In this document: piece after piece, positions 1-6,624 of the stretch
Layout of the letters: each line of letters begins with the position of its first letter
How positions within the stretch are numbered: the stretch's first letter is position 1
DNA from: Lachnospiraceae bacterium UBA3632
GTDB taxonomy: Bacteria; Bacillota; Clostridia; Lachnospirales; Lachnospiraceae
Assembly: GCA_002373975.1 (NCBI GenBank)
Contig: DFKZ01000044.1
Coordinates: 1-15,551 of the forward strand
DNA: 15,551 nucleotides
Direction: 5' to 3'
The notes under the pieces: model-generated
Database searches by the model: none
What the model saw: the letters and a program-made list of their open reading frames with translations, nothing else
What the model was told of the DNA's origin: nothing
Made by a program: the position numbers and the translations under genes

Positions 1-58
1 CTCCCGACGTACTCCGCTCACCATAGCTTGAAAACGCGAAATCCTGTTACCCAGTATA

Positions 59-64
59 TATAAT
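59..64 (+). promoter_or_regulatory. Possible -10 box (TATAAT) for the structured leader
   Basis: A perfect TATAAT lies at 59-64. A TTGAAA at 28-33 is 25 bases upstream, too far for a normal -35, and nothing better sits at 16-18 bases spacing. If active, transcription would start near 71 and include the whole 99-247 fold and the gene at 282. This is suggestive only. Confidence 0.3.
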
Positions 65-98
65 TAAGCAAGTTATTATTGGTTCAATCCCAGTATCA

Positions 99-247
99 GC
101 GAGTTCGTGCAAATGCTATGCTGAGAGCAATGTGTCTGAGGCCGGCACTTAACGAGTGCAAGCAATGCGAAGCACGAGTTTAGTACCGCTGCTCGAAGAC
201 CCATAGCCGAGAGGCGGTGCTCGAAGCATACATTTGTGCGGGCTCGC
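99..247 (+). ncRNA. Predicted structured RNA or leader element, unknown class
   Basis: The arms 99-122 and 225-247 pair over 23 base pairs with one bulged C (116). All four positions that depart from Watson-Crick pairing (104-242, 105-241, 108-238, 109-237) are G-U wobbles when read as + strand RNA; on the other strand they would be A-C mismatches. The helix continues inward through a tandem G-A step (123-124 with 223-224) into 125-128 with 219-222. Inside are a small hairpin (145-149 with 155-159) and a two-part stem (185-189 with 214-218, 192-195 with 208-211, 12-base loop). The 9-mer TGCTCGAAG occurs at 190-198 and 218-226. It ends 34 bases before the ATG at 282. It could be a cis-regulatory leader, a free RNA, or a dispersed palindromic repeat. 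I do not recognise it as a known riboswitch. Confidence 0.55.
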
Positions 248-281
248 GTAACTTAAAAAGAAGTAATTATAGGAGATTAGT

Positions 282-1118
282 ATGCAACTTGGAATAAGAT
301 TACACGATATTAAGAAAGCGCCCCTCGAGGAGAGGCTGCAGATAGCACACGAGCAGGGATTCAAATGCGGACATATCGCACTTTCAAAGGTGATAAGCGA
401 ATATCCCGTGAATGATGCTGCTTTAACACCGGGGCTCGGAATGTACCTTAGGAAACAGTTTGCGAAATACGACCTTGATGTTGCCGTGCTGGGTTGTTAC
501 CTCAATCTGGCTGATCCCAACGAGGAAACGATGAAAAAGACCTATAACAGGTATTTTGCAAATATAAGATTCGCAAGCTTCCTCGGAGCGGGGGTAGTAG
601 GTACCGAAACCGGTGCGGTAAATGAAGAGTATAAATTCGAAGAAGAGAATCATTCGGATAAAGCTCTGAAGATATTCATTGAAAGAGTTAAACCCGTGAT
701 CAGATGCGCGGAAGAGTTCGGAGTGATATTCGCAATTGAGCCTGTATATAAGCATATAGTATGCAATCCTGAAAGAGCCAGAAAAGTGCTGGATGAAGTG
801 GGCTCACCCAATCTCAAGATCATATTTGATCCTGTTAATCTTTTAGATATTTCCAATATAGACAGGCGCGAGGAAGTGTTTGCGCAGGCCATGGAACTGC
901 TGGGTGAGGATATAGCGGTACTTCATCTCAAGGATTATGTTGTGGAAAACGGCGGCCTTAAATCGGTGGCTTGCGGAACAGGGGAGATGCAGTATGAAAA
1001 CATACTGAGATTCGTCAAAGAAAAGAAACCCTATATGCATGCGACTCTCGAGAACACGGTGCCGGAAAATGCCGTCAAAACCAGAGTATTCATACAGGGA
1101 ATATATGACAGGTTATAA
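282..1118 (+). CDS. Sugar phosphate isomerase/epimerase-like TIM-barrel protein
   Basis: A 278-residue soluble protein resembling the xylose-isomerase-like TIM barrel family (AP endonuclease family 2 fold), whose members isomerise or epimerise sugars using a divalent metal. Likely metal ligands are spaced as expected: Glu153 (AIEPV), Asp183 (IFDPVN), His215 (HLKD) and Glu257 (ATLEN). A GTGEM motif at 232-236 matches the glycine-rich loop often seen before the last strand. The ATG at 282 follows AGGAG at 271-275 with good spacing. The length is normal for the family. The substrate cannot be told from sequence; hexulose, inosose and tagatose-type epimerases all share this fold. It appears monocistronic, with a 209-base gap before the next gene and a structured RNA ahead of it. 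Confidence 0.8.
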   Translation: MQLGIRLHDIKKAPLEERLQIAHEQGFKCGHIALSKVISEYPVNDAALTPGLGMYLRKQFAKYDLDVAVLGCYLNLADPNEETMKKTYNRYFANIRFASFLGAGVVGTETGAVNEEYKFEEENHSDKALKIFIERVKPVIRCAEEFGVIFAIEPVYKHIVCNPERARKVLDEVGSPNLKIIFDPVNLLDISNIDRREEVFAQAMELLGEDIAVLHLKDYVVENGGLKSVACGTGEMQYENILRFVKEKKPYMHATLENTVPENAVKTRVFIQGIYDRL

Positions 1119-1327
1119 GGGCATATATGAAGGGACACAATTATGATCCGTTAAAAACATTGCCCGGTGTGTAACAAAAAATGATCATGTGATTTACAAA
1201 AAATGAATATTATAATTCCTGCGTACAGTATATACTGATAAATGGTATCATTAAACCAAGTGGTATCATTAAATCATAGGATTAAATTTTTCGGATAACA
1301 TTACATGACTGCATGAAAGGAGACAGT
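1119..1327 (+). promoter_or_regulatory. Control region of the aldo/keto reductase gene
   Basis: The gap holds a possible -10 box TATAAT (1211-1216) without a convincing -35, a perfect 12-bp palindrome CAGTATATACTG (1226-1237), and two copies of TGGTATCATTAAA (1243-1255, 1261-1273) with an 18-bp period. The ribosome binding site AAAGGAG is at 1316-1322. No clear terminator for the preceding gene was found. Paired sites like these could be operators, but the regulator is unknown. Confidence 0.4.
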
Positions 1328-2449
1328 ATGAGTATTGATCTTTCCAAAATGCCCAAGCTCGGATTCGGTATGATGAGACTTCCCGAAAAGGACGGTGTGA
1401 TCGATCATGAGCAGGTTTGCAAAATGGTTGATGATTATATGAAGGCAGGAATGAACTATTTTGATACTGCCTATGTGTATCACGGCGGAAAATCGGAAGT
1501 TGCTGCAAGAGAAGCTCTTGTTAAAAGATATCCCCGCGACAGCTTTATGCTGGCCACCAAGCTTCCCGCATGGGAGATCAAGCAGCCATCCGATGTGGAC
1601 AGGCTGGTTAATGAGCAACTTTCACGTGCAGGCGTAGATTATTTCGATTTCTATCTGCTCCATTCCATCGAGGATGGTCATAATTACGATACATACGTTA
1701 AATATGACTGCTTTAACTGGGGCGTAAAGAAGAGGGAAGAAGGAAAGATCAAGCATCTTGGATTCTCATTCCACGGAACTCCCGGATTATTAAAAGAGAT
1801 AGTGGATTCCCATCCCGAGATAGAATTTGTTCAGATCCAGCTTAATTATCTCGACAGAAAGAATCAGGTGGTTCAGTCCCAGGCACTCTATGAGATACTT
1901 GCCGAGAGGAATATCCCCATGATCATCATGGAGCCTGTAAAGGGCGGAATGCTCGCAAATATGCAGCCTGCCATCGAGGAGGTATTTAAGGCACGTCAGC
2001 CCAATAAATCAATCGCTTCATGGGCTCTTCGCTTTGTGGGCTCGCTTCCCGGAGTTATGACGATACTTTCGGGTATGTCGAATGAGGAGCAGATGCTCGA
2101 TAATATAAATACATTTAAGAATTTCGAGCCTCTTGCCGAGGATGAGTTTAAGCTTGTGGATGAAGTGACGGAGAAGGTGCTCAGCACACCTCAGATCGGA
2201 TGTACAGCATGCAGATACTGCTGTGACGGATGCCCTATGAAGATAAGCATCCCCGATGTGTTCAGAACTGTAAATACGCTCAGATATTATCCTAACGACT
2301 GGAGGGCAAAATCTTTCTATTCAAGAGTTTCCCAGTCGGGCGGAAAGGCTTCCGACTGTATCGGATGCGGCCAGTGCGAGAGAGTATGCCCTCAGCATCT
2401 TCCTATCATAGACCTTATGAAGGAAGCTGCAGAGATGCTTGACAATTGA
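1328..2449 (+). CDS. Aldo/keto reductase with C-terminal 4Fe-4S dicluster domain
   Basis: A 373-residue cytoplasmic oxidoreductase with two parts. Residues 1 to ~280 are an aldo/keto reductase barrel with the tetrad Asp46 (FDTA), Tyr51 (VYHGG), Lys78 (ATK) and His112 (LLHS). The tail carries two ferredoxin-like cysteine sets, C292/C295/C298/C302 and C344/C347/C350/C354, the last being CxxCxxCxxxCP, so two [4Fe-4S] clusters are likely. Such proteins are common in anaerobes as predicted oxidoreductases; the carbonyl substrate and electron partner are unknown. I chose the ATG at 1328 because AAAGGAG (1316-1322) lies just before it; an in-frame ATG at 1313 overlaps that site and has no binding site of its own. 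The gene is convergent with the pectinesterase. Confidence 0.88.
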   Translation: MSIDLSKMPKLGFGMMRLPEKDGVIDHEQVCKMVDDYMKAGMNYFDTAYVYHGGKSEVAAREALVKRYPRDSFMLATKLPAWEIKQPSDVDRLVNEQLSRAGVDYFDFYLLHSIEDGHNYDTYVKYDCFNWGVKKREEGKIKHLGFSFHGTPGLLKEIVDSHPEIEFVQIQLNYLDRKNQVVQSQALYEILAERNIPMIIMEPVKGGMLANMQPAIEEVFKARQPNKSIASWALRFVGSLPGVMTILSGMSNEEQMLDNINTFKNFEPLAEDEFKLVDEVTEKVLSTPQIGCTACRYCCDGCPMKISIPDVFRTVNTLRYYPNDWRAKSFYSRVSQSGGKASDCIGCGQCERVCPQHLPIIDLMKEAAEMLDN

Positions 2450-2539
2450 TAAACGGTTATTGATGAATGATTACCGATATATGATCACTTATACATGATC
2501 ATTCATGACAATAGACCAAAACATACTAACGGGCTCGAT
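2450..2539. other. Convergent spacer with weak inverted repeat
   Basis: The 90 bases between the converging genes contain a 9-bp inverted repeat (2463-2471 with 2498-2506) around a nested TGATCA. It is AT-rich and has no T-run on the 3' side of either strand, so I do not call a terminator. Confidence 0.4.
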
Positions 2540-3604
2540 CTATGACTTGTCGAAAATCTTTTCGTAAGTCAGAAAATCGAGCTCGTTTTCGTCTATCTCG
2601 CGGGCGAAGGGCGCCGAGGGAACAAAAGCTTCACCATCGGGCCTGAAGCATCCGTATGTGGCGAAGCATGAGCATTCTCTTGCATGAGGCTTGTCCCAGT
2701 CATGGAAGCCATCCTTGCAGACGTGCTCGCCAACGGTGCAGTCAATGAATACAGCCTTGGCATAATCCCTCCAGGGCCTTACGAGGTAAACACTTCCGGG
2801 AGGGCATTCCTTGGATACAAAGTTGCAGCCTTTGAATATGTATCCGTATTTCTGGCCTTCAGGAGTGGATGGAGCTGTTACATAGCCGTGGATAACAATA
2901 TCATCAGATTGCTTTTCATCGGATTTGTTTTTATCAGATTTATCAGAGCCTGACTCAGATGCCGGACTCTTTTTTTGTACTTCAAATGCTCTTGCAAGTG
3001 ATTCTATCACGCAGTTTTCAAAAAGTGCAGTCGCACTTCCGAATATGAAATCCACATTTCCGCAGATATAGCAATTTTTATAATGATGGCGTCCGTTAAT
3101 CCTCTCATCAAACTGCTTGGGACCGATGAATCCGCCGGGCTGGATCTCCTTGGGTGGGAGAGGACCTGTAAAGAGAGTATCCTGGCGACCGAGGAGCCGC
3201 ACGTTTTCAAAATAAAGATCATCACCGTCCGCATATAGAGCGATAGCCTGCCATGCTTTGTCCTCAGTTCCGGAAGAGTTTGCAATAGTAAGGTTTTTGA
3301 CAGTCACATTACTTGCATCTATAAAGAATGAATATGAGCGGAAAGTGCCTCGCTTGCTTCCGTCCGGCATAGCCTGCCTTGCACAGTCGTCATAATATAT
3401 TACAGTTTCCACGGCTGAGTTTCCCATTCCCTCGATCGTAACATTACCGCGGCGCAGTTCTGTTTTTTCGTAATATTCACCCGGGGATATTTTTATATTT
3501 ACATCAATCGAAGGATCGCCCGGGAGCGCATTTATCGCAGCCGACAGGGAAGAAAAATGATTCTCGTTTTCCGTAGTATTTTTATCAACATAAAATGTGG
3601 TCAT
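2540..3604 (-). CDS. Pectinesterase (pectin methylesterase), probably cytoplasmic
   Basis: A 354-residue right-handed beta-helix enzyme of carbohydrate esterase family 8, which hydrolyses methyl esters of polygalacturonate to free carboxylates and methanol. Family signatures appear in order: an early Gln (WQA, Q119), GRQDTLF with Asp142 as likely general acid, GNVDFIFG with Asp185 as likely nucleophile, and VRPWR with Arg277 as substrate-binding arginine. There is no signal peptide (it starts MTTFYVDKN), so it should act inside the cell on imported methylated oligogalacturonides. Residues ~213-235 are a low-complexity Ser/Asp/Lys insert between the nucleophile block and the arginine block. 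The start is the ATG complementary to 3602-3604; an AAAGGA-like site lies 15 bases upstream, a long spacing. The product feeds logically into the uxa genes downstream. Confidence 0.9.
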   Translation of the reverse strand: MTTFYVDKNTTENENHFSSLSAAINALPGDPSIDVNIKISPGEYYEKTELRRGNVTIEGMGNSAVETVIYYDDCARQAMPDGSKRGTFRSYSFFIDASNVTVKNLTIANSSGTEDKAWQAIALYADGDDLYFENVRLLGRQDTLFTGPLPPKEIQPGGFIGPKQFDERINGRHHYKNCYICGNVDFIFGSATALFENCVIESLARAFEVQKKSPASESGSDKSDKNKSDEKQSDDIVIHGYVTAPSTPEGQKYGYIFKGCNFVSKECPPGSVYLVRPWRDYAKAVFIDCTVGEHVCKDGFHDWDKPHARECSCFATYGCFRPDGEAFVPSAPFAREIDENELDFLTYEKIFDKS

Positions 3605-3834
3605 AGAGCAGATGTTCAGTCCTTTCAGGTTGGAAGCTTTTATTAGTTTATACTCGTAAAACGATCGGATTTAAGGGTTTGCCTTGCGCGTCATCACGAA
3701 GCAAAACATATATATTCAGTTTACCACATTATTTACCTTATAGGAAAGTCCTTCAAGCTTTCATATAAGGTAAAAAAGCTCCGCGAGGATGCGGCTCGCG
3801 CGGATATGAAGTTTATATTTTTTTTAGAATTAAA
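3605..3834. promoter_or_regulatory. Divergent spacer between pectinesterase and hsp20
   Basis: This part of the divergent gap codes for nothing visible. A long inverted repeat lies at 3732-3774 and a GC-rich hairpin at 3782-3800 (CGCGAG with CTCGCG, 7-base loop), followed by an AT tract with eight T's around 3818-3825. A TATAAA-like box on the minus strand (complement of 3647-3652) could be the -10 of the pectinesterase promoter, but its -35 is poor. Confidence 0.4.
3732..3774. repeat. Long perfect inverted repeat, operator- or hairpin-like
   Basis: TTTACCTTATA (3732-3742) is an exact inverted copy of TATAAGGTAAA (3764-3774). After one mismatch the pairing resumes for five more bases (3744-3748 with 3758-3762) around a 9-base loop. 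No T-run follows the hairpin on either strand, so it does not look like a terminator. It lies 128-170 bases upstream of the pectinesterase start and ~60 bases upstream of CIRCE. Confidence 0.65.
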
Positions 3835-3861
3835 TTAGCACTCACCTCTTGACAGTGCTAA
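3835..3861 (+). promoter_or_regulatory. CIRCE operator (HrcA binding site)
   Basis: TTAGCACTC-N9-CAGTGCTAA matches the CIRCE consensus TTAGCACTC-N9-GAGTGCTAA at 17 of 18 defined positions. CIRCE is bound by HrcA, the repressor of groESL and dnaK operons in Firmicutes. It covers the -35 box of the hsp20 promoter, so HrcA binding should block RNA polymerase until heat or unfolded protein inactivates HrcA. Confidence 0.93.
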
Positions 3862-3877
3862 CAATGAGTGTTATAAC
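3849..3877 (+). promoter_or_regulatory. Vegetative sigma-type promoter of hsp20
   Basis: A perfect -35 TTGACA (3849-3854) and a -10 TATAAC (3872-3877) are separated by the ideal 17 bases. The start of transcription should be near 3884, giving a leader of about 128 bases. The -35 lies inside the CIRCE operator. Confidence 0.88.
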
Positions 3878-3902
3878 ACATATAGAACAAGAGATAAGGA
3901 AC

Positions 3903-3991
3903 ATTCAGAGCAGAAACAAAAGAAAAGACTCTGAATTCGCTACAGATCCCTTGCTTGGAAACAAAATAGTTTATAGCCTGCCGGGCGGCAG
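3903..3991 (+). promoter_or_regulatory. hsp20 leader with two predicted hairpins
   Basis: The leader can form an 8-bp stem, ATTCAGAG (3903-3910) with CTCTGAAT (3929-3936), around an A-rich 18-base loop. It can also form a compact GC stem, CTGCC (3978-3982) with GGCAG (3987-3991), ending four bases before the AAAGGAGG site at 3996-4003. Hairpins here could affect mRNA stability or temperature-dependent translation. The binding site itself is not clearly sequestered. Confidence 0.4.
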
Positions 3992-4011
3992 AGCGAAAGG
4001 AGGAATGACCT

Positions 4012-4470
4012 ATGTTGTATCCAAGTTTATTTAATGACAGTTTGTTTGATGATCTTATGGATTTTGATTTTCCTGTATTCCCAAGAGACTACGGCGAAGT
4101 TGACAAGAAGCTTTACGGAAAGAATGCAGCCCGCGTTATGAGGACGGATGTTCACGAGCATGATGATTCCTTTGAAGTAGATATCGATCTGCCGGGATTT
4201 AAGAAGGACGAGATAAATCTTAATCTTGAGAACGGCTATCTTTCGGTTTCCGCTTCCAAGGGACTTGACGAGGAAGAGAAAAACAAGAAGGGTAAAGTAA
4301 TCCGTCAGGAGCGCTACACCGGATCGATGCAGAGAAGCTTCTATGTCGGAGAGCAGATCACCGAAGAGGACATCAAGGCCAAATTTGAGGACGGAGTGCT
4401 TAAGCTTGTTGTTCCCAAGAAGGACGCAAAAGCTATTCCCGAGAAAAAGTGCATAATGATCGAAGGATAA
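4012..4470 (+). CDS. hsp20: Small heat-shock protein Hsp20 (alpha-crystallin family)
   Basis: A 152-residue ATP-independent holdase that binds unfolding proteins in the cytoplasm and hands them to DnaK/ClpB-type chaperones. The N-terminal arm is rich in Phe, Leu and Asp (residues 1-38). The alpha-crystallin domain follows (about 40-140), including DIDLPGFKKDEI and the late FEDGVLKLVVPKK block that corresponds to the family A-x-x-x-n-GVL signature. The C-terminal tail has an I-x-I motif (IMI in CIMIEG) used in oligomer assembly. The strong ribosome binding site AAAGGAGG (3996-4003) fixes the ATG at 4012. The gene stands alone between its CIRCE-controlled promoter and a terminator. HrcA control of an hsp20 gene is less usual than of groESL or dnaK, but plausible in clostridia. 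Confidence 0.95.
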   Translation: MLYPSLFNDSLFDDLMDFDFPVFPRDYGEVDKKLYGKNAARVMRTDVHEHDDSFEVDIDLPGFKKDEINLNLENGYLSVSASKGLDEEEKNKKGKVIRQERYTGSMQRSFYVGEQITEEDIKAKFEDGVLKLVVPKKDAKAIPEKKCIMIEG

Positions 4471-4486
4471 TATGTCATAACAGGAT

Positions 4487-4517
4487 CCCCGAGGGTAAAG
4501 TACCCCCGGGGGTTTTT
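4487..4517 (+). terminator. Rho-independent terminator of hsp20
   Basis: CCCCG (4487-4491) pairs with CGGGG (4507-4511), then after one A-C mismatch GGGTA (4493-4497) pairs with TACCC (4501-4505), with a 3-base loop. Five T's follow at 4513-4517. This isolates hsp20 from the sensory operon. Confidence 0.9.
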
Positions 4518-4681
4518 GCTTTCCGGGAAAGCTCCCAGAATAACCCGGAGGATTAACTCGCCGCGATGATATATTCTGACAATTCAAAAAATAGATTGAA
4601 TATTGTATTATGTCTACTTTTATGGTAAGATTATTTTGTGTTTTTGCACTATTTTGAGAATTGTTTGTGTAAGGTGACGAG
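4518..4681 (+). promoter_or_regulatory. Leader region of the sensory operon
   Basis: The 164 bases contain an inverted repeat TCCGGG/CCCGGA (4522-4527 with 4544-4549), then AT-rich sequence. The best promoter guess is CTGACA (4576-4581) with TATTGT (4601-4606) at 19 bases, which is weak. The ribosome binding site AAGGTGA is at 4671-4677. Confidence 0.35.
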
Positions 4682-6610
4682 ATGGTTTATGAGTTGATTC
4701 CTACCGCCGTAAGAAACCTGTCATTTCATTTTTCAGCATTTATATTTGATGCGGCACTTATTTTCTTACAGCTTTCCCTCGGCAGAGAAAAAAAGAACAG
4801 GAATAATAGATTCCTGACACTTTCGATATTTATTATTTTTGGAATAATCTTCACTTGTTTTGACTGTGTCACGAGAAGAGTCGGATTGTTTATTGTCCCT
4901 CAGCCTGTGGCGCTCATTGCCAATCATCTGGCATACGGCTCAAATATATTCCTTACATATTTTTTTGCCAGATATATAGAAAGCTATTTTGAGTGCGATT
5001 TTAAAAGCAGGTTTTCGTCCTTTAATTCCTTCCTGGTAGTCTTTTCAGTGTTGTTTGTTATATTCGGAGCACTGTGGAGAATACCCATGCTGGACGGTAC
5101 TCCCGAGAAGCTGAATATGCCCGGCTGGTACCGTTATGTTACAGGATTCATAATCGAATTATATTACCTGACTTATTCTGCGGTATTCTTTGTAAGAAGG
5201 CGCAAGCAGCTTGACAGGAGAGCTGTGGTCACTGCTGTTGCTGCGTTTGGAATCACTATAGGAGCGATAGCTCTTGAGGCGTTCAATCATACCGGTATTT
5301 ATTTTAACTATTTAGGAGCTGTGTTAGGCCTTTATGTTTTCTATATCGGTAATGAAAACTCCGACTATAAATACCTGATCAAAACGATGCATGATCTGGA
5401 GGAAGCCAAAAAGAAAGCCGACAGCGCAAACCAGTCCAAATCGGATTTCCTTGCCAACATGTCTCACGAGATCCGCACGCCTCTTAATGCTGTGATCGGA
5501 ATGAACGAGATGATATTAAGAGAGAGTGAGAATCCGACGGTCATCTCTTATGCAAGAAACGTTGAAAGTGCAGGAAATAACCTGCTTTCCATCATCAATG
5601 ATATTCTTGATTTTTCCAAGATAGAAGCGGGAAAACTGGAGATCGTGGATGGCCCATATAAATTCAGTTCCGTTCTCAATGATGTGGTTAATATGATATC
5701 CATAAAAGCATCATCAAAGGAACTTGATTTTGAGGCTAATGTGGATGAACTTCTGCCCGACGGACTTATAGGAGATGAAGTCCGTATCAGGCAGGTGCTG
5801 GTCAATATTTTAAACAACGCTGTAAAGTACACCAACAACGGATTTGTCAGATTCTCCGTTACGGGAGAAAGAACCGCCGGAAGCGTATGTCTTGTTTTTA
5901 AAGTGACGGACAGCGGTATCGGAATAAGAGAGGAAGATATTCCCAAGCTCTTCGGCAAATTTGAACGTGTTGACCTCGGTCAGAATAAAACGGTTGAAGG
6001 TACAGGTCTTGGGCTTGCCATCACGCGCAGTCTTCTGGAGATGATGCACGGAACAATAGAGGTGGAGAGTATCTACGGCAAGGGCTCAACCTTTATAATC
6101 ACTCTTCCCCAGAAGATCGCTTCGGACGAGCCTATAGGTGATTATCACAAGAAATTTGAGATGAATGCAAAGGAGAGCAGGATCTACAAGGAGACATTTA
6201 TTGCTCCCGATGCACATATCCTGGTTGTGGACGATATGCCCATGAACCTTACGGTAATAACAAGGCTTCTTAAAAAGACCAAGATAAATATCGATACAGC
6301 AAAGAGCGGAAAAGAGGCCCTTGAGCTTACCATGTCCACAACTTATGATCTTATATTTATGGATCAGTTGATGCCGCAGATGGACGGATCAAAAGCGCTG
6401 CATCATATCAGAAACCAGCTTCACGGCATGAATACACAGACCCCTGTTATATGCCTGACAGCGGATGCAGTTTCCGGTGCCAAGGAAAAGTACCTGACGG
6501 AAGGCTTTACGGATTATCTGTCAAAGCCTGTTAAAGGGTATGCACTGGAAGCATTGCTTTCGGAACATCTGCCACAGGATAAAGTGTTCAGGATAGAAGA
6601 CGGATCCTGA
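4682..6610 (+). CDS. Hybrid sensor histidine kinase, multi-pass membrane sensor, C-terminal REC
   Basis: A 642-residue membrane sensor kinase. The N-terminal ~225 residues hold about seven hydrophobic segments (roughly 12-33, 43-60, 76-96, 114-132, 152-171, 180-200, 207-223), with no large external domain. A charged linker (233-254) leads to the dimerisation domain with phospho-acceptor His262 (MSHEIRTPLN). The ATPase follows: N box around Asn375-Asn379 (NILNNAVKYT), G1 DSGIGI at 410, GTGLGLA at 440-446. The C-terminal receiver (about 511-630) has the acidic pair Asp517/Asp518, phospho-acceptor Asp561 (FMDQLMP), Thr593 and Lys615. No HPt or DNA-binding domain is present, so phosphate would pass to a separate HPt protein or the receiver would act by protein contact. 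It is the first gene of the operon, 14 bases before the next. The ligand is unknown. Confidence 0.92.
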   Translation: MVYELIPTAVRNLSFHFSAFIFDAALIFLQLSLGREKKNRNNRFLTLSIFIIFGIIFTCFDCVTRRVGLFIVPQPVALIANHLAYGSNIFLTYFFARYIESYFECDFKSRFSSFNSFLVVFSVLFVIFGALWRIPMLDGTPEKLNMPGWYRYVTGFIIELYYLTYSAVFFVRRRKQLDRRAVVTAVAAFGITIGAIALEAFNHTGIYFNYLGAVLGLYVFYIGNENSDYKYLIKTMHDLEEAKKKADSANQSKSDFLANMSHEIRTPLNAVIGMNEMILRESENPTVISYARNVESAGNNLLSIINDILDFSKIEAGKLEIVDGPYKFSSVLNDVVNMISIKASSKELDFEANVDELLPDGLIGDEVRIRQVLVNILNNAVKYTNNGFVRFSVTGERTAGSVCLVFKVTDSGIGIREEDIPKLFGKFERVDLGQNKTVEGTGLGLAITRSLLEMMHGTIEVESIYGKGSTFIITLPQKIASDEPIGDYHKKFEMNAKESRIYKETFIAPDAHILVVDDMPMNLTVITRLLKKTKINIDTAKSGKEALELTMSTTYDLIFMDQLMPQMDGSKALHHIRNQLHGMNTQTPVICLTADAVSGAKEKYLTEGFTDYLSKPVKGYALEALLSEHLPQDKVFRIEDGS

Positions 6611-6624
6611 TCTGAGGATACTGT

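Larger units (their letters stand above)
1..281. other. Non-coding region upstream of the isomerase-like gene
   Basis: No credible coding sequence is visible. Bases 1-58 show nothing recognisable. A TATAAT box lies at 59-64 and a strongly structured segment fills 99-247. The rest (248-281) is a short AT-rich leader with the ribosome binding site AGGAG at 271-275, six bases ahead of the ATG at 282. Confidence 0.7.

Noticed and set aside
76..92. GGTTCAATCCC resembles a tRNA T-arm with a 5-bp stem and 7-base loop
   Set aside because: No matching acceptor stem, anticodon arm or D-arm lies upstream, and the following bases do not pair with anything at the right distance.
1313..1327. Longer start for the aldo/keto reductase (ATG at 1313)
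   Set aside because: It overlaps the AAAGGAG site that fits the ATG at 1328, and the five extra residues are not part of the fold.
2463..2506. Inverted repeat between the convergent genes as a bidirectional terminator
   Set aside because: The stem is AT-rich with a 26-base interval and no T-run follows on either strand.
2684..2953. Plus-strand reading frame of 89 codons inside the pectinesterase
   Set aside because: It is antisense to conserved pectinesterase motifs and shows no ribosome binding site or protein signature.
3849..4034. Small open reading frame of about 61 codons ahead of hsp20
   Set aside because: It starts on the TTG of the -35 box, overlaps the promoter and hsp20 start, has no ribosome binding site and no recognisable protein features.
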